Assembly: GCA_013698525.1 (NCBI GenBank) | Contig: JACCSM010000100.1 | Span: 1 to 6,668, forward strand | Reading direction: 5' to 3' | Origin: Rubrobacteraceae bacterium | GTDB lineage: Bacteria > Actinomycetota > Rubrobacteria > Rubrobacterales > Rubrobacteraceae | Length of the DNA stretch: 6,668 bases | Shown here: piece by piece, positions 1 to 6,516 of the stretch | How positions within the stretch are numbered: the stretch's first letter is position 1 | Layout of the letters: each line of letters opens with the position of its first letter | Notes under the pieces: model-generated | What the model was told of the DNA's origin: nothing | The model's input: the letters and a program-made list of their open reading frames with translations, nothing else | Database searches by the model: none | Program-made: the position numbers and the translations under genes

Positions 1-341
<341 letters not shown>

Positions 342-364
342 AGCCACAAGAATCAGGTTCGCGT

Positions 365-395
365 CGGGCTCCTTTCGCGCGCCGAAAGGGGCCCG
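365..395 (+). terminator. Hairpin after rpsI, probable intrinsic terminator
   Basis: CGGGC (365–369) pairs with GCCCG (391–395), T370 faces G390 as a wobble pair, and CCTTTCG (371–377) pairs with CGAAAGG (383–389). This gives a 13-bp stem with a 5-nt loop. It is followed by TTCT rather than a long T-run, a form common in GC-rich genomes. Its position 23 bp after the rpsI stop suggests that it ends or attenuates the ribosomal transcript before glmM. The remaining intergenic DNA (396–462) has no convincing -35/-10 pair; TACCCT at 437–442 matches TANNNT but has no -35 partner. Whether glmM is read through from rpsI is therefore open. Confidence 0.6.
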
Positions 396-453
396 TTCTA
401 CGTCGATACGGGGAGAGGCGACAAGGTTTCAGAATCTACCCTGGCATGGAAAC

Positions 454-458
454 GGAGG
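454..458 (+). promoter_or_regulatory. Shine-Dalgarno GGAGG deciding the glmM start
   Basis: GGAGG lies 4 nt upstream of CTG 463. The next gene's AGGAGG (1778–1783) lies at the same 4-nt distance from its TTG start. This site is the main reason for placing the glmM start at a CTG, since no ATG, GTG or TTG exists in frame between 268 and the conserved N-terminus. Confidence 0.5.
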
Positions 459-462
459 CCGA

Positions 463-1791
463 CTGAAGAGAGGAACCATAACGTTCGGCACCGATGGGGT
501 GCGCGGGATCGCCAACAAGGGCCTACTGCCAGAAGATGCCCTGCGCCTCGGCCTCGCCGCCTCCCGTGCCTTTGGGGGCACGATCCTCATCGGACGCGAC
601 ACGCGCCTCTCCGGAGATATGCTCGCCTGCGCCCTGTGCGCCGGCGCAGCGAGCGGTGGCGCGGAAGTCGTTGACCTCGGTGTCCTGCCAACGCCTGGCG
701 TCGCGGCCCTCGCGCCGCGTCTTGAGGCCACGGCCGCTGGCGTCGTAAGCGCCTCCCACAATCCCTACCCCGACAACGGCATCAAGTTCTTCTCAGGAGA
801 AGGCCGCAAGCTCTCACCTGGGAAGGAGCGTGAGATCGAAGACCTGATCGCAGACGACATCACACGCCCGACCGGGAACGGGATCGGAAGGGTCGAGGTG
901 CTCGACGACGCCGCGCAGATGTACGCGGAGTGGGTGCTCGGGCGGTTGCGTCCGTCGGCCGAGGGTGTCAAGGTGCTCCTCGACTGCGCCAACGGTGCGG
1001 CCTATGAGGCGGCGCCGCTTGTGTTCGGGGAGGTAGGAGCCGATCTCACCCTGACCGGGACCTGGCCCACGGGTACGAACATAAACGATGGCTGCGGCTC
1101 GACGCACGTCGAGGAGCTGGATGCCTCCGGGCAGGACGTAGCTTTCGCCTTCGATGGGGACGCAGACAGGGTGCTCGCGGTCGACGAGCGGGGGAACGTC
1201 GTCGACGGGGACAGGATCATCGCCATTCTCGCCCGCGACAAGAAGGAGCGCGGAGCCCTGTCCGGCGAGGTCGTGGTCACGGTGATGAGCAACCTTGGCT
1301 TCTTCAAGGCCATGGAGGCTATGGAGATACCTTACGAGGTAACGAACGTTGGGGACAGGCACGTCGCCGAGGCCATGGACAGGCTCGGGGCTTCTCTGGG
1401 CGGGGAGCAATCCGGGCATGTGATCCTCTCCGAGCACGTTACGACCGGAGACGGCATCGTTACGGCTCTCGCGCTCCTCGACGTGATGGTCCGCAGCGGC
1501 AGACCACTCTCGGAGCTGGCCGGGGCGATGGAGGTGTATCCGCAGACGCTCATCAACGTGAGGGTCGAGGAGCCGGGGGCTGCGAAGGCCGTCGCAGCCT
1601 CGGAGGCGGTCGGGCTGGCCGTCTCAGAGGCGGAGAAGAGGCTCGGCGATGATGGACGCGTCCTCCTGAGGCCGAGCGGAACGGAGCCGGTCGTGCGGGT
1701 GATGGTCGAGCATAGTGACGAGACGGTGTGCAGGGAGGTCTGCGAGGAGGTCTCGCGGGCCGTAGCCGACGCCGGTAAGGAGGGAACTTGA
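463..1791 (+). CDS. glmM: Phosphoglucosamine mutase GlmM
   Basis: GlmM interconverts glucosamine-6-phosphate and glucosamine-1-phosphate in the cytoplasm, on the route to UDP-N-acetylglucosamine for peptidoglycan. From CTG 463 the protein has 442 residues, close to the 445 of E. coli GlmM. It opens with the hallmark FGTDGVRGIAN (8–18). The phosphorylated catalytic serine lies in SASHNP (Ser98), the Mg2+ loop is DGDADR (231–236), the sugar-binding loop is GGEQSGH (313–319), and the phosphate-binding loop is RPSGTEP (403–409). All four alpha-D-phosphohexomutase regions are intact. The GlmM subfamily, rather than ManB or Pgm, is supported by the GTDGVRG start and by the rpsI neighbour. The start is unusual: the frame runs open back to GTG 265 inside rpsI, but that extension is compositionally odd and matches nothing expected. 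CTG 463 with GGAGG is the best choice; ATA 478 is a less likely alternative. The stop overlaps the next gene's TTG (TTGA), implying coupled translation. Confidence 0.95.
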   Translation: MKRGTITFGTDGVRGIANKGLLPEDALRLGLAASRAFGGTILIGRDTRLSGDMLACALCAGAASGGAEVVDLGVLPTPGVAALAPRLEATAAGVVSASHNPYPDNGIKFFSGEGRKLSPGKEREIEDLIADDITRPTGNGIGRVEVLDDAAQMYAEWVLGRLRPSAEGVKVLLDCANGAAYEAAPLVFGEVGADLTLTGTWPTGTNINDGCGSTHVEELDASGQDVAFAFDGDADRVLAVDERGNVVDGDRIIAILARDKKERGALSGEVVVTVMSNLGFFKAMEAMEIPYEVTNVGDRHVAEAMDRLGASLGGEQSGHVILSEHVTTGDGIVTALALLDVMVRSGRPLSELAGAMEVYPQTLINVRVEEPGAAKAVAASEAVGLAVSEAEKRLGDDGRVLLRPSGTEPVVRVMVEHSDETVCREVCEEVSRAVADAGKEGT

Positions 1792-2645
1792 GGTTCGTAG
1801 GCTGCGCGCTGGCGTGGAGGCCGGGCGAGGCGCGGGAGAAGGTCTCGTGTTTGGTGGTGCTGGACGAGCGGGGGAGCATCATAGCCAACTCGTTCGCGGT
1901 GAACGCGGAGGATATAGCAGGGACGGTCGAAGGTTACGGCTCCGAGCGGCGTGGGACCCTCGTCGGCGTCGACGCGCCGCTCGCGGTCCCGAACGAGCGG
2001 GGGACGCGCAGGATCGAACGCATCCTATCGAAGTTGGCGCTCCCTGCCTACTCGGCGAGCCGCAGGATGTTCGGCGGCGAGCCTTATTCGGAGGAGTTGC
2101 TCTCCGAGCTGGAGAAGGCCGGCGTGGAGTACACGGACTACCCTTTCCCGAGGGAGAGGGGCCAGAGCGTGGTCGTTGAGGTGGACTCGGCGGCGACGCT
2201 CAAGGTCCTCTCCCTGGAGCGCTTGGGTGCTGCGGACAACCGGGACCTGGCGCAGCGGCTCCGCGCGATGGACGACCCCAAGTTCCGTAAAGGCAACAAG
2301 GAGAGCAGGGCGGCGGCGCTCAGGGGCGCTATCGAGGTCCTCTGGGACACTCCAGGCCTCAGGCTCAGGACAGGCAACCTCGCCGCTGACATCTCCGCGT
2401 CCGAGAACGTGGACGTCTCCAAGCTCGACGTCTCCGCCTCGATGTCCCACGCGGAGCTCGACAGGACGGTCGGCCTGGTGGAAGGGACGCTCGCCGCCTA
2501 CACGGTCCACCGCCACTGGAGGGGAAGGGATGGCTCCATAGTAGTGGGGGCGGGGGATGAGGGCTCCGTCCTGCTGCCGGCGAGGAATGCCCTGCGCGAG
2601 CGTCTGGCCGAAGAATGCGGCACCGCCGGTGTGCCTTACGTGTAG
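1788..2645 (+). CDS. DUF429 family predicted RNase H-like protein
   Basis: This 285-residue protein looks like a member of DUF429 (PF04250), a family with a predicted RNase H-like fold and no firmly established function. Visible family features are a first beta-strand ending in ALAWRPG (7–13), the GVDAPLAVPNERG block (60–72) with Asp62, the PAYSASRRMF segment (86–95), VVEVDSAAT (129–137) in place of the usual acidic/His-Pro strand, the DRTVGLVEGTLAAYTVHRHW helix (225–244), and a C-terminal GDEGSVLLPAR strand (256–266). TTG 1788 was chosen because AGGAGG (1778–1783) sits 4 nt upstream and the start overlaps the glmM stop as TTGA. The first strand reads VGCALAW where relatives often have G-D-L-A-W, so an expected Asp appears to be Ala7. 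Coupling to glmM suggests co-expression, but it does not show a role in cell-wall synthesis. Family assignment is from recalled motifs and is fairly confident; nuclease activity is not shown. Confidence 0.8.
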   Translation: MRFVGCALAWRPGEAREKVSCLVVLDERGSIIANSFAVNAEDIAGTVEGYGSERRGTLVGVDAPLAVPNERGTRRIERILSKLALPAYSASRRMFGGEPYSEELLSELEKAGVEYTDYPFPRERGQSVVVEVDSAATLKVLSLERLGAADNRDLAQRLRAMDDPKFRKGNKESRAAALRGAIEVLWDTPGLRLRTGNLAADISASENVDVSKLDVSASMSHAELDRTVGLVEGTLAAYTVHRHWRGRDGSIVVGAGDEGSVLLPARNALRERLAEECGTAGVPYV

Positions 2646-2654
2646 AACCGGGAT

Positions 2655-2684
2655 CTGGCATGTTTGCCGACCGTACCTTACTCT
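2655..2684 (+). promoter_or_regulatory. Possible sigma70-type promoter upstream of MOSC–his–trp run
   Basis: The 73-bp gap before the MOSC gene contains CTGGCA (2655–2660, four of six matches to TTGACA) and TACTCT (2679–2684, fitting TANNNT) separated by 18 bp. It is the only sizeable gap between the glmM/DUF429 pair and the overlapping MOSC-to-trpE run, so a promoter here would be sensible. The match is weak and no terminator-like hairpin was seen in the gap, so read-through from glmM is equally possible. Confidence 0.28.
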
Positions 2685-2718
2685 GTAACGGAGCTACCAG
2701 GAAAGGATCAGGAAAGCG

Positions 2719-3372
2719 GTGAAGGTCGTTTCGTTGAACGTGGCTCTGCCCCAGGCGCAGCGCTACGGACCAGAAGTGGTGAGAACAGGCGGGGCCAAAA
2801 GTCCGGTTCCGAACGCCCTGCTTCGCTCCTGTGGTTTCGACGGCGACGGGCAGGCCGACCTGGTGAACCACGGTGGGGTGGATAAGGCTGTCTGCGTCTA
2901 CCCGTTCGACCACTACGCGCACTGGGAGTGCGTGTTCGGCCGCACGCTCGAGCCCGGTGCTTTCTCCGAGAACCTGACCGTCTCGGGCGCCATCGAGACC
3001 GGGGTCTGCATCGGCGACGTGTTCAGGGTCGGGGAGACGGTACTACAGGTAAGCCAGCCAAGGACGCCATGCCGCAAGCTGGCCGGCAAGAACGGGCAGA
3101 GGCTGCTGACGAAGTGGGTTTGGCAGACGGGCTACACAGGGTTCTACATGCGAGTGTTGTTCGAGGGACTCGTGAGCGTGGGCGACGCCTTCGAGCGTAT
3201 CGAGAACCATCCCGACCACATCGCCGTAGCTGACGTGAACGACGTGATCTTCGGGCGGTCGTCAGACGCGGTGCTGATCGAACGCCTCGCCAACCTCCCC
3301 GAGTTCGGCGGCGACGGACGTGCTCTATTCGCGGAGCGCCTTGCTCGTCTTGGTCGCAGGATCCCCTGGTGA
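2719..3372 (+). CDS. MOSC domain protein, YiiM type
   Basis: This 217-residue protein contains a MOSC domain, the beta-barrel related to the C-terminus of molybdenum cofactor sulfurases. It resembles E. coli YiiM over its length: [21 protein letters not shown] (42–62), [11 protein letters not shown] (80–90), [23 protein letters not shown] (99–121) and a C-terminal alpha-helical region (about 165–215) like the 3-alpha domain of that group. Cys118 in PRTPC is the conserved cysteine expected to contact the molybdenum centre. YiiM and related proteins take part in molybdenum-dependent reduction of N-hydroxylated compounds, including base analogues such as 6-hydroxylaminopurine; that role is inferred here. 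GTG 2719 is preceded by AGGAAAG (2710–2716). The stop overlaps hisF's GTG (GTGA), making this the first gene of the coupled his/trp run. No fused ferredoxin or flavin domain is present, so it would need a separate redox partner. Confidence 0.88.
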   Translation: MKVVSLNVALPQAQRYGPEVVRTGGAKSPVPNALLRSCGFDGDGQADLVNHGGVDKAVCVYPFDHYAHWECVFGRTLEPGAFSENLTVSGAIETGVCIGDVFRVGETVLQVSQPRTPCRKLAGKNGQRLLTKWVWQTGYTGFYMRVLFEGLVSVGDAFERIENHPDHIAVADVNDVIFGRSSDAVLIERLANLPEFGGDGRALFAERLARLGRRIPW

Positions 3373-4163
3373 GCCTCAAAGTACGCATCATCCCGTGCCT
3401 CGACGTGGACGCCGGGCGGGTCGTGAAGGGGACGAACTTCACCAATCTGAGGGACGCCGGAGACCCGGTGGAGCTCGCGGCCCTCTACGATAGGGAGGGG
3501 GCAGATGAGATCGTCTTCTACGACATCACAGCCTCCCACGAACAGAGGGACACGGCTGCGACGCTCGCCCGCCGGGCCGCCGAGGAAGTCTTCATACCAT
3601 ACACGATCGGCGGCGGCGTAAGGACGGCCGACGACATGCGGGCCATGCTGCGCGCAGGGGCCGACAAGGTCTCCATAAACAGCGCCGCCGTGGGGAACCC
3701 TGACCTCATCACCGAAGGAGCTGAACGCTTCGGGAGCCAGTGTGTCGTGTTGAGCGTGGACGTAAAGCGGCGTAGCTTTTCACCAGGCTGGGAGGTCTAT
3801 CTGAACGGTGGGCGGGTGAACACGGGCATGGATGCCGTCGGGTGGCTCATAGAGGGAGAGAGGCGGGGGGCCGGGGAGTTCGTGTTGAACAGCATGGACG
3901 CGGACGGGACGGAGAGCGGTTACGATCTCGATCTGATCTCCGCCGTCGCCGAGAAGACGACCCTGCCCATCGTCGCTTCCGGCGGTGCTGGAAGCCCGGA
4001 GCATATGATCTCGGCAGTCAACGCGGGAGCGGGCGCGGTGCTCGCCGCGAGTATCTTCCACTTCGGCGAGTACAGCATAGCCGAGGTCAAAGAGCACATG
4101 ATGCAATCCGGTATCCCGGTCCGACTCGTGGACTCTGAACGGGAGGTCGGGCATGGCAGGTAG
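3369..4163 (+). CDS. hisF: Imidazole glycerol phosphate synthase subunit HisF
   Basis: HisF is the cyclase half of imidazole glycerol phosphate synthase. With ammonia from HisH it converts PRFAR to imidazole glycerol phosphate and AICAR, the latter feeding purine synthesis. The 264 residues form the expected (beta/alpha)8 barrel. The two catalytic aspartates are Asp12 in IPCLDV and Asp131 in LSVDVKR. Phosphate-binding segments are IGGGVRT (80–86) and [10 protein letters not shown] (203–212). The [16 protein letters not shown] stretch (174–189) is typical of the family. GTG 3369 has AGGA at 3358–3361 and overlaps the MOSC stop by GTGA. The C-terminus runs about 11 residues beyond the usual end near GIPVRL; those extra codons contain the ribosome-binding site and start of the following small ORF. 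hisH and hisA are not in the window. Confidence 0.97.
   Translation: MSLKVRIIPCLDVDAGRVVKGTNFTNLRDAGDPVELAALYDREGADEIVFYDITASHEQRDTAATLARRAAEEVFIPYTIGGGVRTADDMRAMLRAGADKVSINSAAVGNPDLITEGAERFGSQCVVLSVDVKRRSFSPGWEVYLNGGRVNTGMDAVGWLIEGERRGAGEFVLNSMDADGTESGYDLDLISAVAEKTTLPIVASGGAGSPEHMISAVNAGAGAVLAASIFHFGEYSIAEVKEHMMQSGIPVRLVDSEREVGHGR
4141..4146 (+). promoter_or_regulatory. Shine-Dalgarno GGGAGG for the 37-residue ORF
   Basis: GGGAGG ends 6 nt before ATG 4153 and lies inside the 3' end of hisF. It is the strongest and best-spaced ribosome-binding site in the his region and is the main support for the small ORF being translated. Confidence 0.6.
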
Positions 4164-4266
4164 AACGGCCAAGATCATCGCCCACCACAACGAGGTGCTC
4201 GGTAGTTGGTTCGCGACGGCGATGAACGCGGACGAGGTTCGGTTCGAAGAGTTGGCGACGCAGTGA
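4153..4266 (+). CDS. Small coupled ORF (37 residues) between hisF and hisIE
   Basis: An ATG ORF of 37 codons plus TGA fills the gap between hisF and hisIE. It starts inside hisF (11-nt overlap), and its stop overlaps hisIE's GTG as GTGA. GGGAGG is 6 nt upstream. About 80% of its codons end in G or C, like the neighbours, whereas the hisIE frame over the same bases reads as an arginine-rich, non-family extension. The peptide begins [15 protein letters not shown], has an aromatic pair (Trp19-Phe20) in the middle and an acidic second half ([11 protein letters not shown]). There is no signal peptide, membrane segment or cysteine; much of it could be helical. I recognise no family. It may be a small protein acting with HisF or HisIE, or a short relay ORF that carries ribosomes from hisF to hisIE, whose own Shine-Dalgarno is weak. 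Confidence 0.6.
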   Translation: MAGRTAKIIAHHNEVLGSWFATAMNADEVRFEELATQ

Positions 4267-4904
4267 CCCCGGCCATCGACAGGGTAGAGTTCGACGAGAA
4301 CGGTCTCGTCCCCGTTATCGCCCAGGACGTGGCGACGGGCGACGTGCTTACGCTGGCGTACGCGAACCGCGAGGCTCTCGAGAAGACGCTCTCCAGAGGC
4401 GAGGCTCACTACTACTCCCGCACCCGCTCCGAGCTCTGGCGCAAGGGCGCGAGGAGCGGTAACACGCAGAAGGTCGTCGAGGTAAGGCTGGACTGCGACG
4501 CAGACGCACTACTCTATGTGGTCGAGCCGAGCGGACCAGCCTGCCATACAGGACAGAAGAGTTGCTTCTTCACCACCCTGGCCGGTGAAGGAGTGGGGGT
4601 TGCGCCAGCGGGCGAAAGGGAGGTCCCTTTCGGGATGATGGTCGAGCGGCTGGCGGCGACGATAGCGCAGCGCCACAGAGAGATGCCTGAGGGCTCATAT
4701 ACCGTTTCCCTGATCCAGAGCGGAAAGGAGCGGCTGGCCCAGAAGGTGGGGGAGGAGGCGGTGGAGGTCGTCGTGGCCGCGCTCTCTGACGTGAGGCTAC
4801 CTGAGGAGGCGGCCGACCTCATCTACCACCTGCTCGTGCTGCTCGAGGAGCGGGACGTCGGGGTAGAGCACGTGGCGAAGGTACTGCATGACCGCCACGC
4901 CTAG
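4263..4904 (+). CDS. hisIE: Bifunctional PRA-CH/PRA-PH protein HisIE
   Basis: This 213-residue fusion carries out the second and third steps of histidine synthesis: HisE removes pyrophosphate from PR-ATP to give PR-AMP, and HisI opens the ring to give ProFAR. The HisI domain covers about 10–107, with [10 protein letters not shown] (30–39), the W-R-KG-SGNTQ motif (59–69), metal-site residues DCDAD (77–81), and zinc cysteines Cys78, Cys94 and Cys101 in the CHTGQKSCF segment. The HisE domain covers about 126–213, with [28 protein letters not shown] (145–172) and [14 protein letters not shown] (181–194). Many actinobacteria keep hisI and hisE separate, so the fusion is a lineage clue. GTG 4263 forms GTGA with the small ORF's stop; only a weak GAAGAG lies 11 nt upstream, so coupling probably drives initiation. 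An upstream TTG (4206) would add an arginine-rich extension and is disfavoured. The end overlaps trpE by 17 nt. Confidence 0.95.
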   Translation: MTPAIDRVEFDENGLVPVIAQDVATGDVLTLAYANREALEKTLSRGEAHYYSRTRSELWRKGARSGNTQKVVEVRLDCDADALLYVVEPSGPACHTGQKSCFFTTLAGEGVGVAPAGEREVPFGMMVERLAATIAQRHREMPEGSYTVSLIQSGKERLAQKVGEEAVEVVVAALSDVRLPEEAADLIYHLLVLLEERDVGVEHVAKVLHDRHA

Positions 4905-6405
4905 CCCGAACCTCGTCCCTTCGGTCGGCGAGGCCCGCGGTCTCGCCCGCTCCTATGACGTGGTGCCGCTCTATGCCGAGTTCATAGGAGACCTGGAGAC
5001 GCCGATCTCGGCGGTCCTCAGGTTCGCTGAGGAGGACACGGTATTCCTGCTCGAGAGCGCAGAGTCGGCCGAGAGGTTCGGCCGCTACTCCTTCCTCGGC
5101 TTCGACCCCAAACGCACGCTCTCCTACAGGGACGGCCTCTACACGGTCGTCGACGCCGATGGTGTGCGGGAGGTTCCCGCAGCGGACCCTTTCAGGGGCC
5201 TGGCCGAGATCGTCGGCAAGAAGAGCGTGGCCCCGCTCCCCAACCTCCCTGCGTTCGTGGGGGGCGCCGTAGGGTACTTCTCCTACGACGCCGTGCGTTA
5301 TCTGGAACACCTTCCCGACGCTCCCAAAGACGACCTCGACGTCCCCGAGGCCTACTTCGCCGTTACTGACACCCTGATCGTCTTCGACCACCTCAGGCAC
5401 AAGGTGCTCGTCGTCTCTCTGGTCGACGCCGCAGGCCTGCGCGACGTGGAGGGCGAGGGCTTCTCGGCCGCCTACAGGCGGGCTGCCGACGATATACGCA
5501 GGATCGCAGAGCGTCTCTCGGCTCCGCTGGTGCGCCGGACACCGGCGTTCGGTACTGGGGTCGAGACCTCCTCGAACTTCACCAGAGCGCGCTACGAAGA
5601 GGCCGTAGAGAAGGCGAAAGAGTACATCAGGGCCGGGGACGCCTTCCAGATCGTCCCTTCCCAGAGGTTCGCGGCGGAGATAGGGGATCTCGACCCCCTC
5701 CTGCTCTACCGCGGCCTGCGCACGGTAAACCCATCCCCCTACATGACCTACCTCAAGCTCGGCGGCCTCTCTATCGTCGGCGCATCCCCCGAGCCCCTGG
5801 TGCGGGTCGAGGGAAGGCGTGTGATGACCCGTCCCGTCGCGGGGACCAGCGGGCGCGGCGGCACGCTGGAAGAAGACGCCGCCCTGGCCGAAGAGCTGCT
5901 CGCCGATGAGAAAGAGCGGGCCGAGCACGTCATGCTCGTGGACCTCGGGCGCAACGACCTCGGGCGCGTCAGCGAGGTCGGCTCGGTCGGGCTCGAGAGC
6001 TTTATGGAGATAGAGCGCTACTCGCACGTCATGCACATCGTCTCTACCGTCGAGGGAAACCTGCGCGAGGACCTGACAGCCCTCGACGCCCTCGCGGCGG
6101 CCTTCCCCGCGGGAACCGTCTCAGGCGCGCCGAAGGTAAGGGCCATGGAGATCATCGACGAGCTCGAGAGCACCCGACGCGGACCCTACGCAGGCGCCAC
6201 GGGCTACTACGGCGTCGACGGCCGGCTCGACACCTGCATAACGCTCCGCACAGCACTCCTCAAAGACGGCGTCGCCTACTTCCAGGCAGGAGGCGGCGTC
6301 GTCGCCGACTCCGTCCCGTCTCTGGAGTACGAGGAGACCCGTAACAAGGCACGTGCGATGGAGCAAGCGCTCGAGGTCGCCCGCACCCGCGAGATGTGGC
6401 TGTAA
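4888..6405 (+). CDS. trpE: Anthranilate synthase component I TrpE
   Basis: TrpE makes anthranilate from chorismate, using ammonia supplied by the TrpG glutamine amidotransferase; it is the first committed step of tryptophan synthesis. At 505 residues it has normal length. The N-terminal domain contains LLESAES (54–60), the site where tryptophan feedback inhibition acts in known TrpE proteins, then [11 protein letters not shown] (64–74). The catalytic domain (about 235–500) contains FQIVPSQRF (253–261), [11 protein letters not shown] (279–289), [10 protein letters not shown] (296–305), [17 protein letters not shown] (345–361) with Mg2+-binding acidic residues, [13 protein letters not shown] (378–390), [17 protein letters not shown] (406–422), [12 protein letters not shown] (431–442) and [17 protein letters not shown] (468–484). 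LLES and the hisIE neighbour favour TrpE over the related PabB. The RPVAGT motif continues SGRGG where an Arg is usual. ATG 4888 has GAAGG (4877–4881) 6 nt upstream. No trpG, trpD or trpC follows, so the other trp genes must be elsewhere. Confidence 0.96.
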   Translation: MTATPSPNLVPSVGEARGLARSYDVVPLYAEFIGDLETPISAVLRFAEEDTVFLLESAESAERFGRYSFLGFDPKRTLSYRDGLYTVVDADGVREVPAADPFRGLAEIVGKKSVAPLPNLPAFVGGAVGYFSYDAVRYLEHLPDAPKDDLDVPEAYFAVTDTLIVFDHLRHKVLVVSLVDAAGLRDVEGEGFSAAYRRAADDIRRIAERLSAPLVRRTPAFGTGVETSSNFTRARYEEAVEKAKEYIRAGDAFQIVPSQRFAAEIGDLDPLLLYRGLRTVNPSPYMTYLKLGGLSIVGASPEPLVRVEGRRVMTRPVAGTSGRGGTLEEDAALAEELLADEKERAEHVMLVDLGRNDLGRVSEVGSVGLESFMEIERYSHVMHIVSTVEGNLREDLTALDALAAAFPAGTVSGAPKVRAMEIIDELESTRRGPYAGATGYYGVDGRLDTCITLRTALLKDGVAYFQAGGGVVADSVPSLEYEETRNKARAMEQALEVARTREMWL

Positions 6406-6434
6406 GCGGCACGCCTGCGGCGTGCCGCTTACAG
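6400..6434 (+). terminator. Perfect 16-bp palindrome across the trpE stop
   Basis: CTGTAAGCGGCACGCC (6400–6415) and GGCGTGCCGCTTACAG (6419–6434) are perfect reverse complements around a 3-nt TGC loop. The trpE stop TAA (6403–6405) lies in the 5' arm. The hairpin is followed by CCCCCC rather than a T-run, so it is not a canonical intrinsic terminator. It could still terminate in a GC-rich genome, or protect the 3' end of the his/trp mRNA. The structure is certain from the sequence; its role is inferred. The T-rich tract TTTTTGTTTT (6463–6472) is 28 nt further on, too far to serve this stem. Confidence 0.6.
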
Positions 6435-6441
6435 CCCCCCT

Positions 6442-6516
6442 TCAGCATTTCAGCTAGTCAGCTTTTTGTTTTGGCTGAAATGCTGAGAGCCGCGAAGCGG
6501 CGTGCTGAAATGCTGA
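6442..6516. repeat. Phased TCAGC/GCTGA repeat cluster (palindromic)
   Basis: TCAGC begins at 6442, 6450 and 6458, exactly 8 bp apart. Its complement GCTGA begins at 6474 and 6482, and again at 6504 and 6512, with the same 8-bp step inside each pair. The unit GCTGAAATGCTGA therefore occurs as direct copies at 6474–6486 and 6504–6516 and inverted at 6442–6454. A small hairpin, GCCGC-GAA-GCGGC (6489–6501), separates the two direct copies. The first inverted pair can fold as a 13-bp stem around a T-rich 19-nt loop. The two downstream copies compete for the same upstream arm, so alternative folds are possible. This looks like an intergenic palindromic repeat element of the REP or miniature-repeat kind; no ORF is present. 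Confidence 0.65.

Noticed and set aside
446..466. Six-codon ATG mini-ORF before glmM as a leader peptide
   Set aside because: It has no Shine-Dalgarno and no regulatory codon content. Only its TGA overlap with CTG 463 is suggestive, so it is mentioned as a possibility and not listed as a gene.
814..1437. 207-codon minus-strand frame opposite glmM
   Set aside because: It covers the conserved GlmM catalytic loops in antisense, shows no domain and has no ribosome-binding site of note.
4206..4262. TTG 4206 as the hisIE start
   Set aside because: It adds 19 arginine-rich residues not seen in the family, lacks a ribosome-binding site and would run through the small ORF. GTG 4263 with GTGA coupling fits better.
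4819..6036. 405-codon open frame on the minus strand opposite trpE
   Set aside because: It is an antisense shadow of trpE, where high-GC codon use suppresses stops. The translation is low-complexity with no family motif, while the plus strand has a complete TrpE.
6463..6472. TTTTTGTTTT as the U-tract of a canonical terminator
   Set aside because: The only stem directly before it is a 4-bp AGCT/AGCT pair; the strong palindrome ends 28 nt earlier. In the larger fold the tract sits in a loop.
6442..6516. CRISPR array
   Set aside because: The repeat units are 5 to 13 bp, in both orientations, with no regular 30–40 bp spacers and no cas genes.
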